From positions 978,720-1,042,719 of the forward strand of contig NZ_JAPYPG010000001.1 in NCBI RefSeq assembly GCF_029937755.1: 64,000 nt of DNA, written 5' to 3'. The first letter of the stretch is position 1. Each line of letters starts with the position of its first letter. The stretch is from Henriciella sp. (GTDB lineage: Bacteria > Pseudomonadota > Alphaproteobacteria > Caulobacterales > Hyphomonadaceae). Below, piece after piece: positions 20,034 through 29,110 of this stretch. The position numbers were made by a program, and so were the translations under genes. The notes beneath the pieces are model-generated. The model did not search any database and was not told the origin of the DNA. It saw only the letters and a list, made by a program, of their open reading frames with translations.

Positions 20034-20663
20034 TCAGCCGAAGAGGTTTTGTGCGATATTGATCACGCGTGGCAGGACACGAATGAGGATAATGATCGCG
20101 CCGGTCAGGGCCGCGCCGGCAAGAAGCAGGAAGACGCCATCGCGTGCTGTCAGCCCCAGTCCGAAAAGCAGAATAGTCAGCCCGGGCAAGAGCGGGCCGA
20201 AAGGGAAAAAGCCGAGCGGGATCGTGATCACCGATGCGGCCACGCAAATGAGGGCGATGAGCGGCGCGAAGATCGGGCTTGTCAGGATCGTCAGGCGCGG
20301 CTTGAGGTAGCGGTCGACCATATGGGCGTATTTACGCCCGCCCTCGACGCCGGAAACGAGGTGCTTTCGCTTGAATTCGAAGTCGAGAAAGCGCCGCGGC
20401 ACCCAGGGAAACTTCTTTCCGATCACGATCTGCAGCGAAACAAGGAGCGTGATAAGCGCGACGAGCCAGGTGGCGCCGGGAATGAATGTGAGGGGGCTGA
20501 CGGATATGAATCCGAGCAGAAGCAGGATCGGTCCATAGGCCCGGCGGCCCACGGCATCCATCAGGTTGCGAACCGTGACTGTTTCGCCTTCAGTCTGCTC
20601 GCACAGGCTGGTCATCAGGCTTTCGAGATTGTTGACCGGAGGTCTAGCCGTCGCTTGCGTCAT
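20034..20663 (-). CDS. exoD: ExoD family exopolysaccharide synthesis protein
   Basis: About 209 residues with four to five hydrophobic segments. The ExoD pattern is clear: LMDAVGRRAYGPILLLLGFISVSPL, IPGATWLVALITLLVSLQIVIGKKFPWVPRRFLDF, and GFFPFGPLLPGLTILLFGLGLTARDG near the C-terminus. In Sinorhizobium exoD affects exopolysaccharide production and alkaline tolerance; the mechanism is unknown. The start is ATG 20663 (GGAG three bases upstream) or ATG 20675; either overlaps the end of the phosphatase gene by 20-32 bases, which suggests translational coupling. Confidence 0.88.
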   Translation of the reverse strand: MTQATARPPVNNLESLMTSLCEQTEGETVTVRNLMDAVGRRAYGPILLLLGFISVSPLTFIPGATWLVALITLLVSLQIVIGKKFPWVPRRFLDFEFKRKHLVSGVEGGRKYAHMVDRYLKPRLTILTSPIFAPLIALICVAASVITIPLGFFPFGPLLPGLTILLFGLGLTARDGVFLLLAGAALTGAIIILIRVLPRVINIAQNLFG

Positions 20664-21198
20664 TGCGCGCTCCATAGCGGCGGATATCGGTCTGTACCGT
20701 AGCGGTCCCGATGCCGGTCAGGACATAGAGGCGATCATATTCTGTCGGCTCGTCAATCGGCGGGCCCGCTTCGCCGCCGAGCGCTGCAGCCAGATCCGGT
20801 GTCGTGTTCGAGTGCCCGACGACGAGCGCGGTCTCGCCAGCTGTTTTCAGTGTTTCTGCAAAGGCATCAAGATCGGACGGATCGTAGATCTGGACGTCAA
20901 CCTCGAGTCTTTGCGCCAGCGGGGCCGCTGTTGCACGCGTGCGCCTGTAGTCGGTCGACCAGATCGTCTCAAGGCTAGCATCTTCAAGCGCGTCTGCCAG
21001 CGCCTCGGCGCGCGCCTGCCCCGCTGCGTTCAGATCCGGGTCGTCTCCCGTTTCTTTTTCAGCATGCCGGACAAGATAGACGGTGATGCCCTCAACTGAG
21101 GCTTCCGCATCTGTCGTCTCTATCTCTGAAGAACAGGCCATTGCCACCGCAAACACAGCACAGAGGACGCTTATTGTCTTGGTGAAACCCAGCCTCAT
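20644..21198 (-). CDS. Histidine phosphatase family lipoprotein
   Basis: 184-residue protein. MRLGFTKTISVLCAVFAVAMACSS is a lipoprotein signal with lipobox AMAC. The mature part has the RHG-type motif YLVRHAEKE with catalytic His, ADALEDASLETIWSTDYRRTRATA, and LVVGHSNTTPDL with the second catalytic His. The short, SixA-like form contains no cap domain. A periplasmic, membrane-attached phosphatase of unknown substrate is the simplest reading. Start ATG 21198 is chosen because it places the lipobox correctly; longer readings add a non-conserved N-terminus. Confidence 0.85.
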   Translation of the reverse strand: MRLGFTKTISVLCAVFAVAMACSSEIETTDAEASVEGITVYLVRHAEKETGDDPDLNAAGQARAEALADALEDASLETIWSTDYRRTRATAAPLAQRLEVDVQIYDPSDLDAFAETLKTAGETALVVGHSNTTPDLAAALGGEAGPPIDEPTEYDRLYVLTGIGTATVQTDIRRYGARNDASDG

Positions 21199-21303
21199 TT
21201 GCGCACTCTTGCCTAATCCCGCCGCCAGGTCGAGCCTGGCACTCTGCAACTCCAACGCTTGTGCAGCAGAACGGGTTTCTCGACGTCGTGCAAGCTGTGC
21301 CGA

Positions 21304-21342
21304 AACAATTGCGGCCAGAGGCAATCCTCTGGCCGCGTTGTT
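21304..21342 (-). terminator. Long stem-loop terminator after the lipoprotein gene
   Basis: GCGGCCAGAGG (21311-21321) and CCTCTGGCCGC (21326-21336) form an 11-bp perfect stem with a CAAT loop; flanking AACAA/TTGTT can extend it. On the minus strand AATTGTTT follows. It lies 25 bases after the stop of the gene at 21361-21930 and before the phosphatase gene. Confidence 0.7.
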
Positions 21343-21360
21343 TCATATCATTAAGTGAGC

Positions 21361-21930
21361 TCAGCTCGTTGCCGAGCCCTCTGAACCCGCAAGCGCGGGG
21401 AATTCGGGATGATTGACGACCTTGCTCAGCAAGTCGCTCACAGTCGGCTGGAAGGCGTCGATCACGTTCTGGCAGGCGTTGATCGCGCTGAAGCTGGTCT
21501 TGAACGAGTAAGCCGTCGAGACGGAATAGCCTTCCGGCAGGGAGGGCGATGCGACAGCCAGGGTAACATTCCAGGAGCCTGTGCCAAAGGAACTGAAGTC
21601 GAGCTCAGTAACCTCGCCCGAAATCTCCGGTGCTCCGGAGGCGATGAGTCCGGCCTCAAAAAGCTCTTCCTGGAAAGCGTCATGAATATAATCGATCGGC
21701 GACTGCCCGGGCGCGACTTCCAGTGCGCCCATGGCCCGGCAGGTTGGCGACGTATCGACGTCTGCAGCCGCCACAAAATCTCCCACCGTAACTTTCGTGC
21801 CCGCGGGCAAGGCTGACTGCGCGGACATGATATTTTCGGTTGAGGCCTTGTAAGGCCGGCTGGACGTGGTTTCACACGCCGCTGTTAGCAAAAGTGAAGC
21901 GGCGATGACGCCAAAAGTGCCTAGTTTCAA
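21361..21930 (-). CDS. Hypothetical lipoprotein
   Basis: 189 residues. The N-terminus MKLGTFGVIAASLLLTAACETTSS is a lipoprotein signal with lipobox LTAAC (Cys 19). The mature protein has two further cysteines (PTCRAMG and INACQNV), a DYIHDAFQEELFEAGLI helix and a beta-rich C-terminal half. This arrangement resembles small outer-membrane lipoproteins that sum up several gene copies in marine alphaproteobacteria, but I do not recognise a named family. It is transcribed toward the phosphatase gene but cut off by a strong stem-loop. Confidence 0.75.
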   Translation of the reverse strand: MKLGTFGVIAASLLLTAACETTSSRPYKASTENIMSAQSALPAGTKVTVGDFVAAADVDTSPTCRAMGALEVAPGQSPIDYIHDAFQEELFEAGLIASGAPEISGEVTELDFSSFGTGSWNVTLAVASPSLPEGYSVSTAYSFKTSFSAINACQNVIDAFQPTVSDLLSKVVNHPEFPALAGSEGSATS

Positions 21931-22016
21931 TGGACTTCCCTCCGTGGTTTCCAGGAAGTCCTTTGAAATCCTATTCGGATGACGTCTATGTCTGGGGTTG
22001 AAAAAGCTGTGGATTA

Positions 22017-23402
22017 TCAGGTGCGGCGCCAGGTTGAGCCCTGCGGTCCGTCCATGATTTCAACGCCTTCCTCGGTGAGCTGGTCACGGATGCGGTCGGC
22101 TTCAGCCCAGTTTTTCGCGGCCCGGGCGTCAATGCGCGCCTGCACCAGGGCGTCGATGCGCGCCTTGTCTTCATTGTTGCCGCCCTGTTCCCATTCAGCC
22201 GGCGTCAGCGACAGCAGGCCGAGCAGAGCACCGGCCGCCAGAAGGTCGGCGCGCGCCTGTGCCATGCGCGGCTCATCCTTTGCGTCTGCGGCCTGATTGG
22301 CTTCGGACGCCAGCCGGGAAAGTTCGGCCAGTGCAATCGGCGTGTTGAGGTCGTCGCTCAGCGCTTTCAGCACTGCGCCATCCTTCGCGGTGCCACCCTC
22401 GGCGTCCCAGACCCGGCGCAGCGCGCCATAGATGCGCCCGAGCGTGGTCTTTGCCTGTTCAAGAAGGTCGCGGGTCCAGTCCAGCGGGGCGCGATAGTGC
22501 CCCGAGAGCAGCGCCATGCGCAGCACTTCGCCCGGCCAGTCCTCCAGCAGATCATGGACCAGCTTAACATTGCCAAGCGATTTCGACATCTTCTCGCCTT
22601 CCATGTCGAGGAAGCCGTTGTGCATCCAGTAGCGCGCCATCGGTTCGCCATGTGCGCATTCGGACTGGGCGATCTCGTTTTCATGATGGGGGAATTGCAG
22701 ATCGATGCCCCCGGCGTGGATGTCGATGGTCCGCCCGAGATGAGCCGCCGCCATGGCCGAGCATTCGATGTGCCAGCCAGGCCGTCCGCGGCCCCAGGGG
22801 CTGTCCCAGATCGCGTCTTCCGGCTCGCCCGGCTTGGCGAACTTCCAGAGCGCGAAGTCCGCCGGATTGCGCTTTTCCTCCGACACCGCCACGCGGGCGC
22901 CGGCCTCATTGTCCTCGATGTTTCGGCCCGACAGCTTGCCGTAATCCTCCATCTGGGCGACGTCGAAGAAGACGCCGGAGGGAGCGGTGTAGGCATAGCC
23001 CTTCTTCACCAGCTGCTCGGTGATGGCGATCATGCCGTCGATGTTCTGCGTCGCCCACGGCTCGATCGTCGGCGGCAGGACGTTCAGTCCGGCCAGGTCG
23101 GCATTGTAGATGTCAGCATACTTGCGCGTGATCTCCGGGATCGGCGTGCCATCCTGCAGCGAACGCGCGATGATCTTGTCCTCTACGTCGGTAATGTTGC
23201 GCGCATAGACGACGTGCGCCTCGCCATAGGTCTTGCGCAGCAGGCGAAACAGCACGTCGAAAACGACGGAGGGGCGTGCATTGCCGATATGGGCATAGTT
23301 GTAGACGGTCGGCCCGCAGACATAGAGCGTCACCCGGTTCGGATCCTGCGGCTCAAATACCTGTTTCTCACGCCCGAGCGTGTTGTAGAGTTTGATCGTC
23401 AT
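22017..23402 (-). CDS. cysS: Cysteinyl-tRNA synthetase
   Basis: 461-residue class I synthetase. Zinc ligand Cys in [10 protein letters not shown], the HIGH-type motif HIGN (38-41), a second zinc region [10 protein letters not shown] with [15 protein letters not shown], and KMSKSLGN. The C-terminal helical part ends [27 protein letters not shown], the typical CysRS end. Start ATG 23402. It is divergent from folE, with 364 bases between the two starts. Confidence 0.98.
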   Translation of the reverse strand: MTIKLYNTLGREKQVFEPQDPNRVTLYVCGPTVYNYAHIGNARPSVVFDVLFRLLRKTYGEAHVVYARNITDVEDKIIARSLQDGTPIPEITRKYADIYNADLAGLNVLPPTIEPWATQNIDGMIAITEQLVKKGYAYTAPSGVFFDVAQMEDYGKLSGRNIEDNEAGARVAVSEEKRNPADFALWKFAKPGEPEDAIWDSPWGRGRPGWHIECSAMAAAHLGRTIDIHAGGIDLQFPHHENEIAQSECAHGEPMARYWMHNGFLDMEGEKMSKSLGNVKLVHDLLEDWPGEVLRMALLSGHYRAPLDWTRDLLEQAKTTLGRIYGALRRVWDAEGGTAKDGAVLKALSDDLNTPIALAELSRLASEANQAADAKDEPRMAQARADLLAAGALLGLLSLTPAEWEQGGNNEDKARIDALVQARIDARAAKNWAEADRIRDQLTEEGVEIMDGPQGSTWRRT

Positions 23403-23654
23403 GAAAGTCTTCTAGCGCCTGGAAGGTAAATACAACGGAACGGAGCGGACATCATCGCTGTGATGTCCGGTGCATCAATCGGTTCAACAACACAAGATGT
23501 GAGCGGCAATCGCCATTCCGTCTTCCTTTCAGCGCGGCGTTTATGCCATGGAACCCCTTCGGCGCCAAGCCGCTGCAAGCCTGGCGTGGCGGGGTAACGC
23601 GAAGGCAACGCATCCATTTTCTGGAAATGGTGATCCGTTTGCCTTATGTGACAG
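23403..23654. other. Intergenic region upstream of folE leader
   Basis: Between the cysS start and the folE leader I see no convincing gene. It should hold the cysS promoter on the minus strand and the folE promoter on the plus strand. Short open stretches exist on both strands but have no ribosome binding site or family features. Confidence 0.5.
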
Positions 23655-23725
23655 TATACGCCCTGAGGGTACAACTCGGGCGGGCGTTAAGTCCGGTATT
23701 GGGGTGCAAGGGCGCACCCACAGAA
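23655..23725 (+). promoter_or_regulatory. Candidate THF-II (folE) riboswitch
   Basis: Two stem-loops lie directly before folE. The first pairs CGCCC-GAG (23659-23667, one bulged T) with CTC-GGGCG (23675-23682) around the loop GGTACAA. A purine/T-rich joining stretch GTTAAGTCCGGTATT follows (23686-23700). The second pairs GGGTGC (23702-23707) with GCACCC (23714-23719). The Rfam folE motif, shown to be the second class of tetrahydrofolate riboswitch, is known from alphaproteobacterial folE leaders. Position and organism fit; I cannot align the consensus here. Confidence 0.55.
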
Positions 23726-23766
23726 CATCTGGCTCGACCCCCGTCCCTCAGAAACAGGATTTCACC

Positions 23767-24387
23767 ATGGCGATGGATGCCATCACGACTGACAAAGAAC
23801 TCGCCAACAGCGAACCGCTGAAGCGTCCCACACGCGAGGAAGCCGAAGATGCGGTGCGCACGCTGCTCGCCTGGGCTGGCGATGACCCGCGCCGAGAGGG
23901 CCTGCTCGACACGCCGAAACGCGTGGTCAATGCCTATCGCGAATGGTTCCAGGGCTATGACGAGGACCCGGTCAAATACCTCTCGCGCACCTTCGAGGAC
24001 GTGCAGGGCTATGACGACATGGTGATGCTGCGCGAGATCGATGTGGAGAGCCATTGTGAGCACCACATGGCGCCCTTCATCGGCAAGGCTTATGTCGCCT
24101 ACATGCCAACCCAGGCCGTTGTCGGTATCTCCAAGCTTGCCCGCGTGGTCGAAATCTACGCCAAGCGCCTGCAGACCCAGGAGACGATGACCTCGCAGAT
24201 TTGCGACTCGATTACCGAGAGCCTGGCGCCGTCCGGCACCGCGGTCCTTATCGATGCGGTTCACCAGTGCATGACGACACGCGGTGTGCACCACCCGAAC
24301 GTGTCGACCATCACGACCCAGTTCACCGGTGTCTTCAAGACCGACAAGGACCTGCGCGACCGCTTCCTGCGTCTGGCCGGCCGGTAA
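23767..24387 (+). CDS. folE: GTP cyclohydrolase I
   Basis: 206-residue cytoplasmic enzyme converting GTP to dihydroneopterin triphosphate, the first step of folate synthesis. Zinc and active-site residues are present: [10 protein letters not shown] with Cys 97 and His 100, and [10 protein letters not shown] with Cys 168. [17 protein letters not shown], a hallmark helix, follows. About 25 N-terminal residues precede the conserved [15 protein letters not shown] 23767 has AGGA about eight bases upstream; reading further upstream enters the structured leader and has no similarity. It ends in its own terminator and may be controlled by the THF-II-like leader. Confidence 0.97.
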   Translation: MAMDAITTDKELANSEPLKRPTREEAEDAVRTLLAWAGDDPRREGLLDTPKRVVNAYREWFQGYDEDPVKYLSRTFEDVQGYDDMVMLREIDVESHCEHHMAPFIGKAYVAYMPTQAVVGISKLARVVEIYAKRLQTQETMTSQICDSITESLAPSGTAVLIDAVHQCMTTRGVHHPNVSTITTQFTGVFKTDKDLRDRFLRLAGR

Positions 24388-24412
24388 GACTGGACCCTAC
24401 GGAATTTCATGG

Positions 24413-24440
24413 AAGGCCGCTCTACCGGGGCGGCCTTTTT
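24413..24440 (+). terminator. Rho-independent terminator of folE
   Basis: AAGGCCGC (24413-24420) pairs with GCGGCCTT (24430-24437) and is followed by TTT, 26 bases after the folE stop. Confidence 0.88.
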
Positions 24441-24534
24441 CGCTTCTGGTCTTTTAGACCTTTTATGACCTTTGGTTCAGATCCCCCTCAGGACTTTAAG
24501 CAATGGTGGCTAGGCGTTAGGGCTCCTCCGCGCC

Positions 24535-24590
24535 AGCGGGGTCCTTGGCAGACTCGCTATCCCCCCCCCCTCCCTGCCTCGGACCCCGCT
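24535..24590. repeat. Inverted repeat with a C10 tract in its loop
   Basis: AGCGGGGTCC (24535-24544) is exactly matched by GGACCCCGCT (24581-24590), and inner GGCA (24547-24550) by TGCC (24575-24578). The loop carries ten consecutive C (24561-24570). It lies between the folE terminator and the promoter of the next gene. No protein-coding explanation is visible. Confidence 0.75.
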
Positions 24591-24626
24591 GCCTCCTTCT
24601 CCCTTGTTGGAAAAACGTTGCTGCGC

Positions 24627-24655
24627 TTGACCGTGCACGAATTCGATATTATCGT
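24627..24655 (+). promoter_or_regulatory. Candidate sigma-70 promoter of the gene at 24685
   Basis: TTGACC (24627-24632), a 17-base spacer and TATCGT (24650-24655) precede the hypothetical gene by 30 bases. The same stretch is enclosed by an inverted repeat GAAAAACG (24610-24617) / CGTTTTTC (24653-24660), which could be an operator. Confidence 0.45.
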
Positions 24656-24684
24656 TTTTCAATAATTAGAAGAAGGAAATCCCC

Positions 24685-25110
24685 ATGCGCGCCGAACTCG
24701 TCCGTGTCAGCCTTCATCAGGTCGATATCAAGGTTGTCACCGGTGATGACGAGATGCATGTGCTGCAATGGCGGCGCAATCTGATCTGGGATGAAGTGCT
24801 TCTCGACGGCAAGCGCCAGGCGCATTCCAGCGGCTTCGGGCGCGAAAAGGTCTATGGACTCGTTTTCGACAAAAGGCCCGACGGTTCCGGTGGCACCAAG
24901 GTCATGCTGCTGCTCGACCCCTCCACCAGCTATGGCAACTGGGGCAACCCGCACCAGCAGCTGGCGGGCGTCCGTCTCGAAACGGCTGAAGGCCCCATTG
25001 TCGCTTTCGGCACGCTTGACCCGAAGAACCTTGAAAAGCCGGCCACCTTCTCCGACTGGATGAAGAAGACAATGGGCATGGACTGGGGCGACACTAACCG
25101 CCCGAACTGA
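24685..25110 (+). CDS. Hypothetical cytoplasmic protein
   Basis: 141 residues without signal peptide or membrane segment. Beta-rich composition (RVSLHQVDIKVVTGDDEMHVLQWRR, GLVFDKRPDGSGGTKVMLLLDP) and a Trp/Gly-rich middle (YGNWGNPHQQL) suggest a small globular domain. The family is unknown to me. A strong AAGGAAA precedes ATG 24685 and a good promoter lies 30 bases upstream, so it is almost surely expressed. Its last 17 bases overlap the end of hrpB on the other strand. Confidence 0.8.
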   Translation: MRAELVRVSLHQVDIKVVTGDDEMHVLQWRRNLIWDEVLLDGKRQAHSSGFGREKVYGLVFDKRPDGSGGTKVMLLLDPSTSYGNWGNPHQQLAGVRLETAEGPIVAFGTLDPKNLEKPATFSDWMKKTMGMDWGDTNRPN

Positions 25111-27544
25111 GCCGTTTCTTCGTCATCCCCGCATGCGCTTTCGCGCTGGCCGGGTCCTCCGGCCAGTCATGCTTGGGATATTGCGCGCGCATATCCTTCG
25201 CCATGTCGCGATAACCGCCGCCCCAGAATCCTGAAATATCTTTCGTGACGGCGATGGGCCGTCCGGCGGGCGACAGGAGTTGCAGTGCCACAGCCACGCG
25301 ACCGCCCGCAATGGCAGGCTGGCGCGTGAGGCCATAGAGTTCCTGTGCCTTCGCCTCGACCAGCGGGGCGTTATCATCAAGATAATCTACGCTCGCATTC
25401 CGGCCGCTTGGCAGCGTGATGGTCGCAGGCGCCAACGTGTCAATCTCCTGCGCCTTCGGCCAGCCGAGTGACTGTTTCAGTGCATTCGCCACCGCGCCGC
25501 CAGACGGCATCTGGAACTTGCCGCCCCCCAGCACCGGCGCCAGCCAGTCGTCCGCCGTCATGGCAAGGTCGGCCTCATTCAAGGCCGGCCACTCGTCGCT
25601 GAAGGCCTCATGCAGCAGGCTGAGCCGGGCGAGGAAGCCTTTGACAGGCATGCCGAGGCCCGCCGCCTCGAAGCCGTTCTGTTGCACGAACGCGATGAAG
25701 GCGGCCCTTGCTGCCTCACCAGAAGGCTGGGGCAGGGGTGTTTCCGACAGGACGATCTTGCCGACCGCCTTCACGCGCCGGCCCTTGAAGCTTTTTGACG
25801 CCGGGTCGAAGCTCGCCCATTCTTCCGCGACAGGTGGATGCAGGGCGAGAACGTCAGCTTCGGCAATTGGTGCTGCCAGCGTGATGCGGGCCCGGCCAGC
25901 CGCTCCCACCATATCTGCGACAACAATCCATTGGGCCTTGGCAAGACCTGAGTCAGCAGGCAATTCGCCCGCGCGGCCATTGGCAAGAAGGTAGCTTGTT
26001 TCCGATCCATCCCGGCGCCGGGCGATCTGGCCGGGCCAGGCGGTGGCAAGCAAGAGTGCTGGATCGCCGCTTGGTTTTGCGGCTTTCGCCCATCGTGCCG
26101 CCTGCCGCTTCAGCGCCTCGGCGCGTGGCCCGTTATCCCGCCTGAAGCCTGCGAGCCGGTCAAGAAGGTTGGCCGAGCTTCCGCCGATCCCGGCTTCGCT
26201 GGCCAGCGCGGCGATCTCTGCGGCCAGCGCGCCTTCACCATCGTTCTGGGCGCTCGCTACAAGGCTGGCATATTTCGGATCAAGTGGCAGGGCAGCCATG
26301 CGTTTGCCACGGTCGGTGAGCTTGCCGGCCTCATCCAGCGCGCCATAGGCGAGGAGCGCTTCCCGGGCCGCCTCGATACGTCCTTTTGGTGGCGCATCGA
26401 GCCAGGTCAGGCGGTACGGATCGTCTTCTCCCCATTCCGCCAGCGAGAGAAGCAGGCCGGACAGGTCAGCATTCAGGATTTCAGGCGCGGGTGCTGCAAT
26501 GAGGCCGCGTGTTTTTTCCTCGTCCCATAACCGGTAACAGACGCCCGGCCCGAGACGCCCGGCCCGGCCCCTTCGCTGGTCGACATTGGCGCGGGCTGCC
26601 CGGATCGTGCGCAGGACCTGTGTGCCACTGGCAGGCTCGAACTCAGGGACGCGGGCAAGCCCTGAATCCACGACGACGTGGACGCCATCTATGGTGAGCG
26701 CGCTCTCGGCGATGTCTGTCGCAAGCACGACCTTGCGTTGACCATCTGCGGCAGGTCGCACGGCTTCGTCCTGTTCCCTTGGCGAGAGCGCCCCGAAAAG
26801 TGGGTGTACGCTGACATTGGCAGGCAGGCTGGTCAGCCGCTCAGCTGTGCGCCGGATTTCACCAGCCCCCGGCAGGAAGGCAAGGATAGAGCCCTGCTCG
26901 GCGCGGGCCGCCTTCTCGATGGCGGCCGCCATCTGGTCTTCGATCCGGTCCCGGTTACGCCCGAGATATTTCGTCTCCACCGGATATTGCCGGCCCTGGC
27001 TTTCGATGACCGGCGCGTCGAGGCGTCCGGCCACCTTGTCGGTGTCCAGCGTGGCCGACATGGCGATGAGGTGCAGGTCTTCCCGAAAGACGGCCTGGGT
27101 CTCGAGCGCCAGGGCGAGACCGAGATCGGCGTTGAGACTGCGCTCGTGGATCTCGTCGAAGATCACCGCCGACACGCCCTCCAGCGACGGGTCGGCCAGC
27201 AGGCGGCGGGTGAACAGGCCGTCGGTAATGACCTCCACCACAGTATCAGAAGAGACCTTGCGGTCTATGCGCGTCGCGAGGCCGATCCGCGCGCCGGTCT
27301 TCTCTCCAAGTGTTGCGGCCATACGCTCGGCAGCCATGCGCGCGGCCAGCCGCCTTGGCTCCAGCATCACAATCTTTCCCGGCAGTGCCTCGAAGCCCTC
27401 GATCAAGCCGGCCAGTGCCAGCGGGACCCGCGTCGTCTTGCCGGCGCCTGGCGGAGCGGCTAGGACCAGACGCTTTTCGGCCCGCACACGTGTGCAGATC
27501 TCTTCGAGCAGGGGCTCGATCGGAAGGTCGCTCAACTTTGCCAT
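25094..27544 (-). CDS. hrpB: ATP-dependent helicase HrpB
   Basis: 816-residue DEAH-box helicase, normal length for HrpB. Motif I APPGAGKTT (about 41-49), motif II DEIHERS, motif III MSATLD, motif VI QRRGRAGRLGPG, then the HA2 region and the C-terminal HrpB-specific domain (WGGGYRDMAKDMRAQYPKHDWPEDP). Role is not well defined; RNA helicase activity is assumed from the family. Start ATG 27544 gives the usual N-terminus MAKLSDLPIEPLL; an upstream Met at 27580 is less likely. Convergent overlap with the gene before; divergent from the glycosyltransferase. Confidence 0.95.
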   Translation of the reverse strand: MAKLSDLPIEPLLEEICTRVRAEKRLVLAAPPGAGKTTRVPLALAGLIEGFEALPGKIVMLEPRRLAARMAAERMAATLGEKTGARIGLATRIDRKVSSDTVVEVITDGLFTRRLLADPSLEGVSAVIFDEIHERSLNADLGLALALETQAVFREDLHLIAMSATLDTDKVAGRLDAPVIESQGRQYPVETKYLGRNRDRIEDQMAAAIEKAARAEQGSILAFLPGAGEIRRTAERLTSLPANVSVHPLFGALSPREQDEAVRPAADGQRKVVLATDIAESALTIDGVHVVVDSGLARVPEFEPASGTQVLRTIRAARANVDQRRGRAGRLGPGVCYRLWDEEKTRGLIAAPAPEILNADLSGLLLSLAEWGEDDPYRLTWLDAPPKGRIEAAREALLAYGALDEAGKLTDRGKRMAALPLDPKYASLVASAQNDGEGALAAEIAALASEAGIGGSSANLLDRLAGFRRDNGPRAEALKRQAARWAKAAKPSGDPALLLATAWPGQIARRRDGSETSYLLANGRAGELPADSGLAKAQWIVVADMVGAAGRARITLAAPIAEADVLALHPPVAEEWASFDPASKSFKGRRVKAVGKIVLSETPLPQPSGEAARAAFIAFVQQNGFEAAGLGMPVKGFLARLSLLHEAFSDEWPALNEADLAMTADDWLAPVLGGGKFQMPSGGAVANALKQSLGWPKAQEIDTLAPATITLPSGRNASVDYLDDNAPLVEAKAQELYGLTRQPAIAGGRVAVALQLLSPAGRPIAVTKDISGFWGGGYRDMAKDMRAQYPKHDWPEDPASAKAHAGMTKKRLSSGG

Positions 27545-27686
27545 TACGGCCCCTCTAGCGGAATCCTCTGTCGTTGGCACGGCCTCTGGCAGTCTTCGCG
27601 GTCATCCATGGTTTCGCTTTGGGCGCGAACCGCTTAAAGAGGGCGGCCAGAAACACCCCCGCATCCTCTACAAGAGGCCAGAAGCC

Positions 27687-28418
27687 GTGGCTGAAACACT
27701 TGAATTCTCCGTCGTCGTTCCGGTGCACAATGAATCCGGCAATGTCGAAATGCTTGCGCGCGAAATCGCGACGGCGCTCGATGGCCGTGCTTATGAGATG
27801 ATTTTCGTCGATGATGCCTCGACCGATGAAACCCGTTCGGAACTGGCTGAGCTGAAAGAAACATTTCCGGCATTGCGCATCCTGAGCCACCGCAAGAATG
27901 CCGGCCAGAGCCGGGCGATCCGGACCGGCGTCAAGGCTGCGCGCGGGCGTGTTGTTGGCACGCTGGACGGGGATGGACAGAACGATCCTGCCGACCTGCC
28001 GGACCTTTATCGCGCGCTGACACGCCAGGACGCAGGCGAGAAACTCGCCATGGTGATGGGCCGCCGGGCCAGCCGCAAGGACACCGCCTGGAAGCGCTTT
28101 GGGTCGCGCTTTGCCAACTCGATCCGCCGGCGCATGCTGCGCGATGACTGCGATGATAGCGGGTGTGGCATCAAGGTGGTGAAACGCGACGTCTTCCTCG
28201 CGCTTCCCTATTTCGACCATATGCACCGCTACATGCCGGCCCTGATCCGGGCGGATGGCTATGATGTTGAATATATGGACGTAAACCACCGCGAGCGTGG
28301 GTCAGGCACGTCGAAGTATACAAACTTCGGCCGCCTCTGGGCGGCCCTCTCGGATCTGCGCGGTGTGACCTGGCTCATTCGCCGCCGGCGTAACCCTGAA
28401 GGCGCCGACGAGATTTGA
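27687..28418 (+). CDS. Dolichol-phosphate mannosyltransferase-like glycosyltransferase family 2
   Basis: 243-residue GT2 enzyme: FSVVVPVHNESGNVEML at the start, IFVDDASTDETRSEL, SHRKNAGQSRAIRTGVKAARG, the metal motif TLDGDGQNDPADLP and the acceptor region MHRYMPALIRADGYDVEYMDVNHRERGSGTSKY. This is the DPM1/ArnC-like branch that moves a sugar from a nucleotide to a polyprenyl phosphate; no C-terminal membrane helices are present, so it resembles the soluble DPM1 form. Start GTG 27687 (AAGAGG upstream) begins the domain; longer reading runs antisense to hrpB. The sugar is not predictable. Confidence 0.88.
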   Translation: MAETLEFSVVVPVHNESGNVEMLAREIATALDGRAYEMIFVDDASTDETRSELAELKETFPALRILSHRKNAGQSRAIRTGVKAARGRVVGTLDGDGQNDPADLPDLYRALTRQDAGEKLAMVMGRRASRKDTAWKRFGSRFANSIRRRMLRDDCDDSGCGIKVVKRDVFLALPYFDHMHRYMPALIRADGYDVEYMDVNHRERGSGTSKYTNFGRLWAALSDLRGVTWLIRRRRNPEGADEI

Positions 28419-28509
28419 TCTCAGGGTGAATCCTGAAAGACACATCCCCCACCCCGGCTTTCTGTATTAGGCTTTTCATGCTTAACAGGGCGGAAAGGGG
28501 ACGTTAGGC

Positions 28510-29079
28510 ATGAGTCTGAAAGGTGTCTTCGGAGCAGCCGCCATTGCGCGAGCCGAAGACCGCAAGAAACATGCGGCAGCCTCAAACCGCTCAAGCAAAG
28601 GCAGGGGATCCAACATGCGTGTGCTACTCGGTATTTTTCCGCTCCTGATCATTCCGGTCGCGATCTACAATCTCATTGCGCTGCCCTATGGCGGCACAGG
28701 CGATCCCGCGAATGCAGTGATCAATAATGCGTCGCCGATCATTGATCTTCTCAACAATCCGATGATCACGCTGCCGATGATCTCCGGCGTCAACTGGGCG
28801 ATCACCAATGGCGAGATGCTGATCCTCTTCTCCATCGCTCTGCTTTTTATGGAAATCCTGAAGTCGACCTCGACCGGCACGGCGACGATCATCAATCACG
28901 GGATATCGATGATCCTGTTCATCGTCTGCCTGGTGGAGTTCCTGCTTCTGCCGAACTTCGCGACCTCGGCCTTTTTCATCATTACCATCATGACGCTGCT
29001 CGACGTGCTCGCCGGTGTCGTGGTGACGATTGTCTCTGCGCGCCGTGACTTCGGCGTGGGAGAAGGTTTCGGCGCCTGA
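28510..29079 (+). CDS. Conserved four-helix inner membrane protein of unknown function
   Basis: 189 residues with a basic N-terminal stretch and four hydrophobic helices (about 37-55, 92-112, 124-144, 150-172): LLGIFPLLIIPVAIYNLIAL, GEMLILFSIALLFMEIL, GISMILFIVCLVEFLLLP and FIITIMTLLDVLAGVVVTIV. A small polar loop SPIIDLLNNPMITLPMISG joins the first two. I do not recognise a family. Two starts are plausible: ATG 28510 behind GGGGA, and ATG 28615 behind AGGGGA; the second would remove the charged N-terminus. It is followed by a stem-loop and the alanine symporter gene, possibly one transcript. Confidence 0.8.
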   Translation: MSLKGVFGAAAIARAEDRKKHAAASNRSSKGRGSNMRVLLGIFPLLIIPVAIYNLIALPYGGTGDPANAVINNASPIIDLLNNPMITLPMISGVNWAITNGEMLILFSIALLFMEILKSTSTGTATIINHGISMILFIVCLVEFLLLPNFATSAFFIITIMTLLDVLAGVVVTIVSARRDFGVGEGFGA

Positions 29080-29110
29080 CGCTTTCCGGGCAAAATTGAA
29101 CTCTTTGGCG

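Noticed and set aside
26817..27686. Upstream extension of the second glycosyltransferase
   Set aside because: Antisense to hrpB; the GT2 domain begins at GTG 27687.
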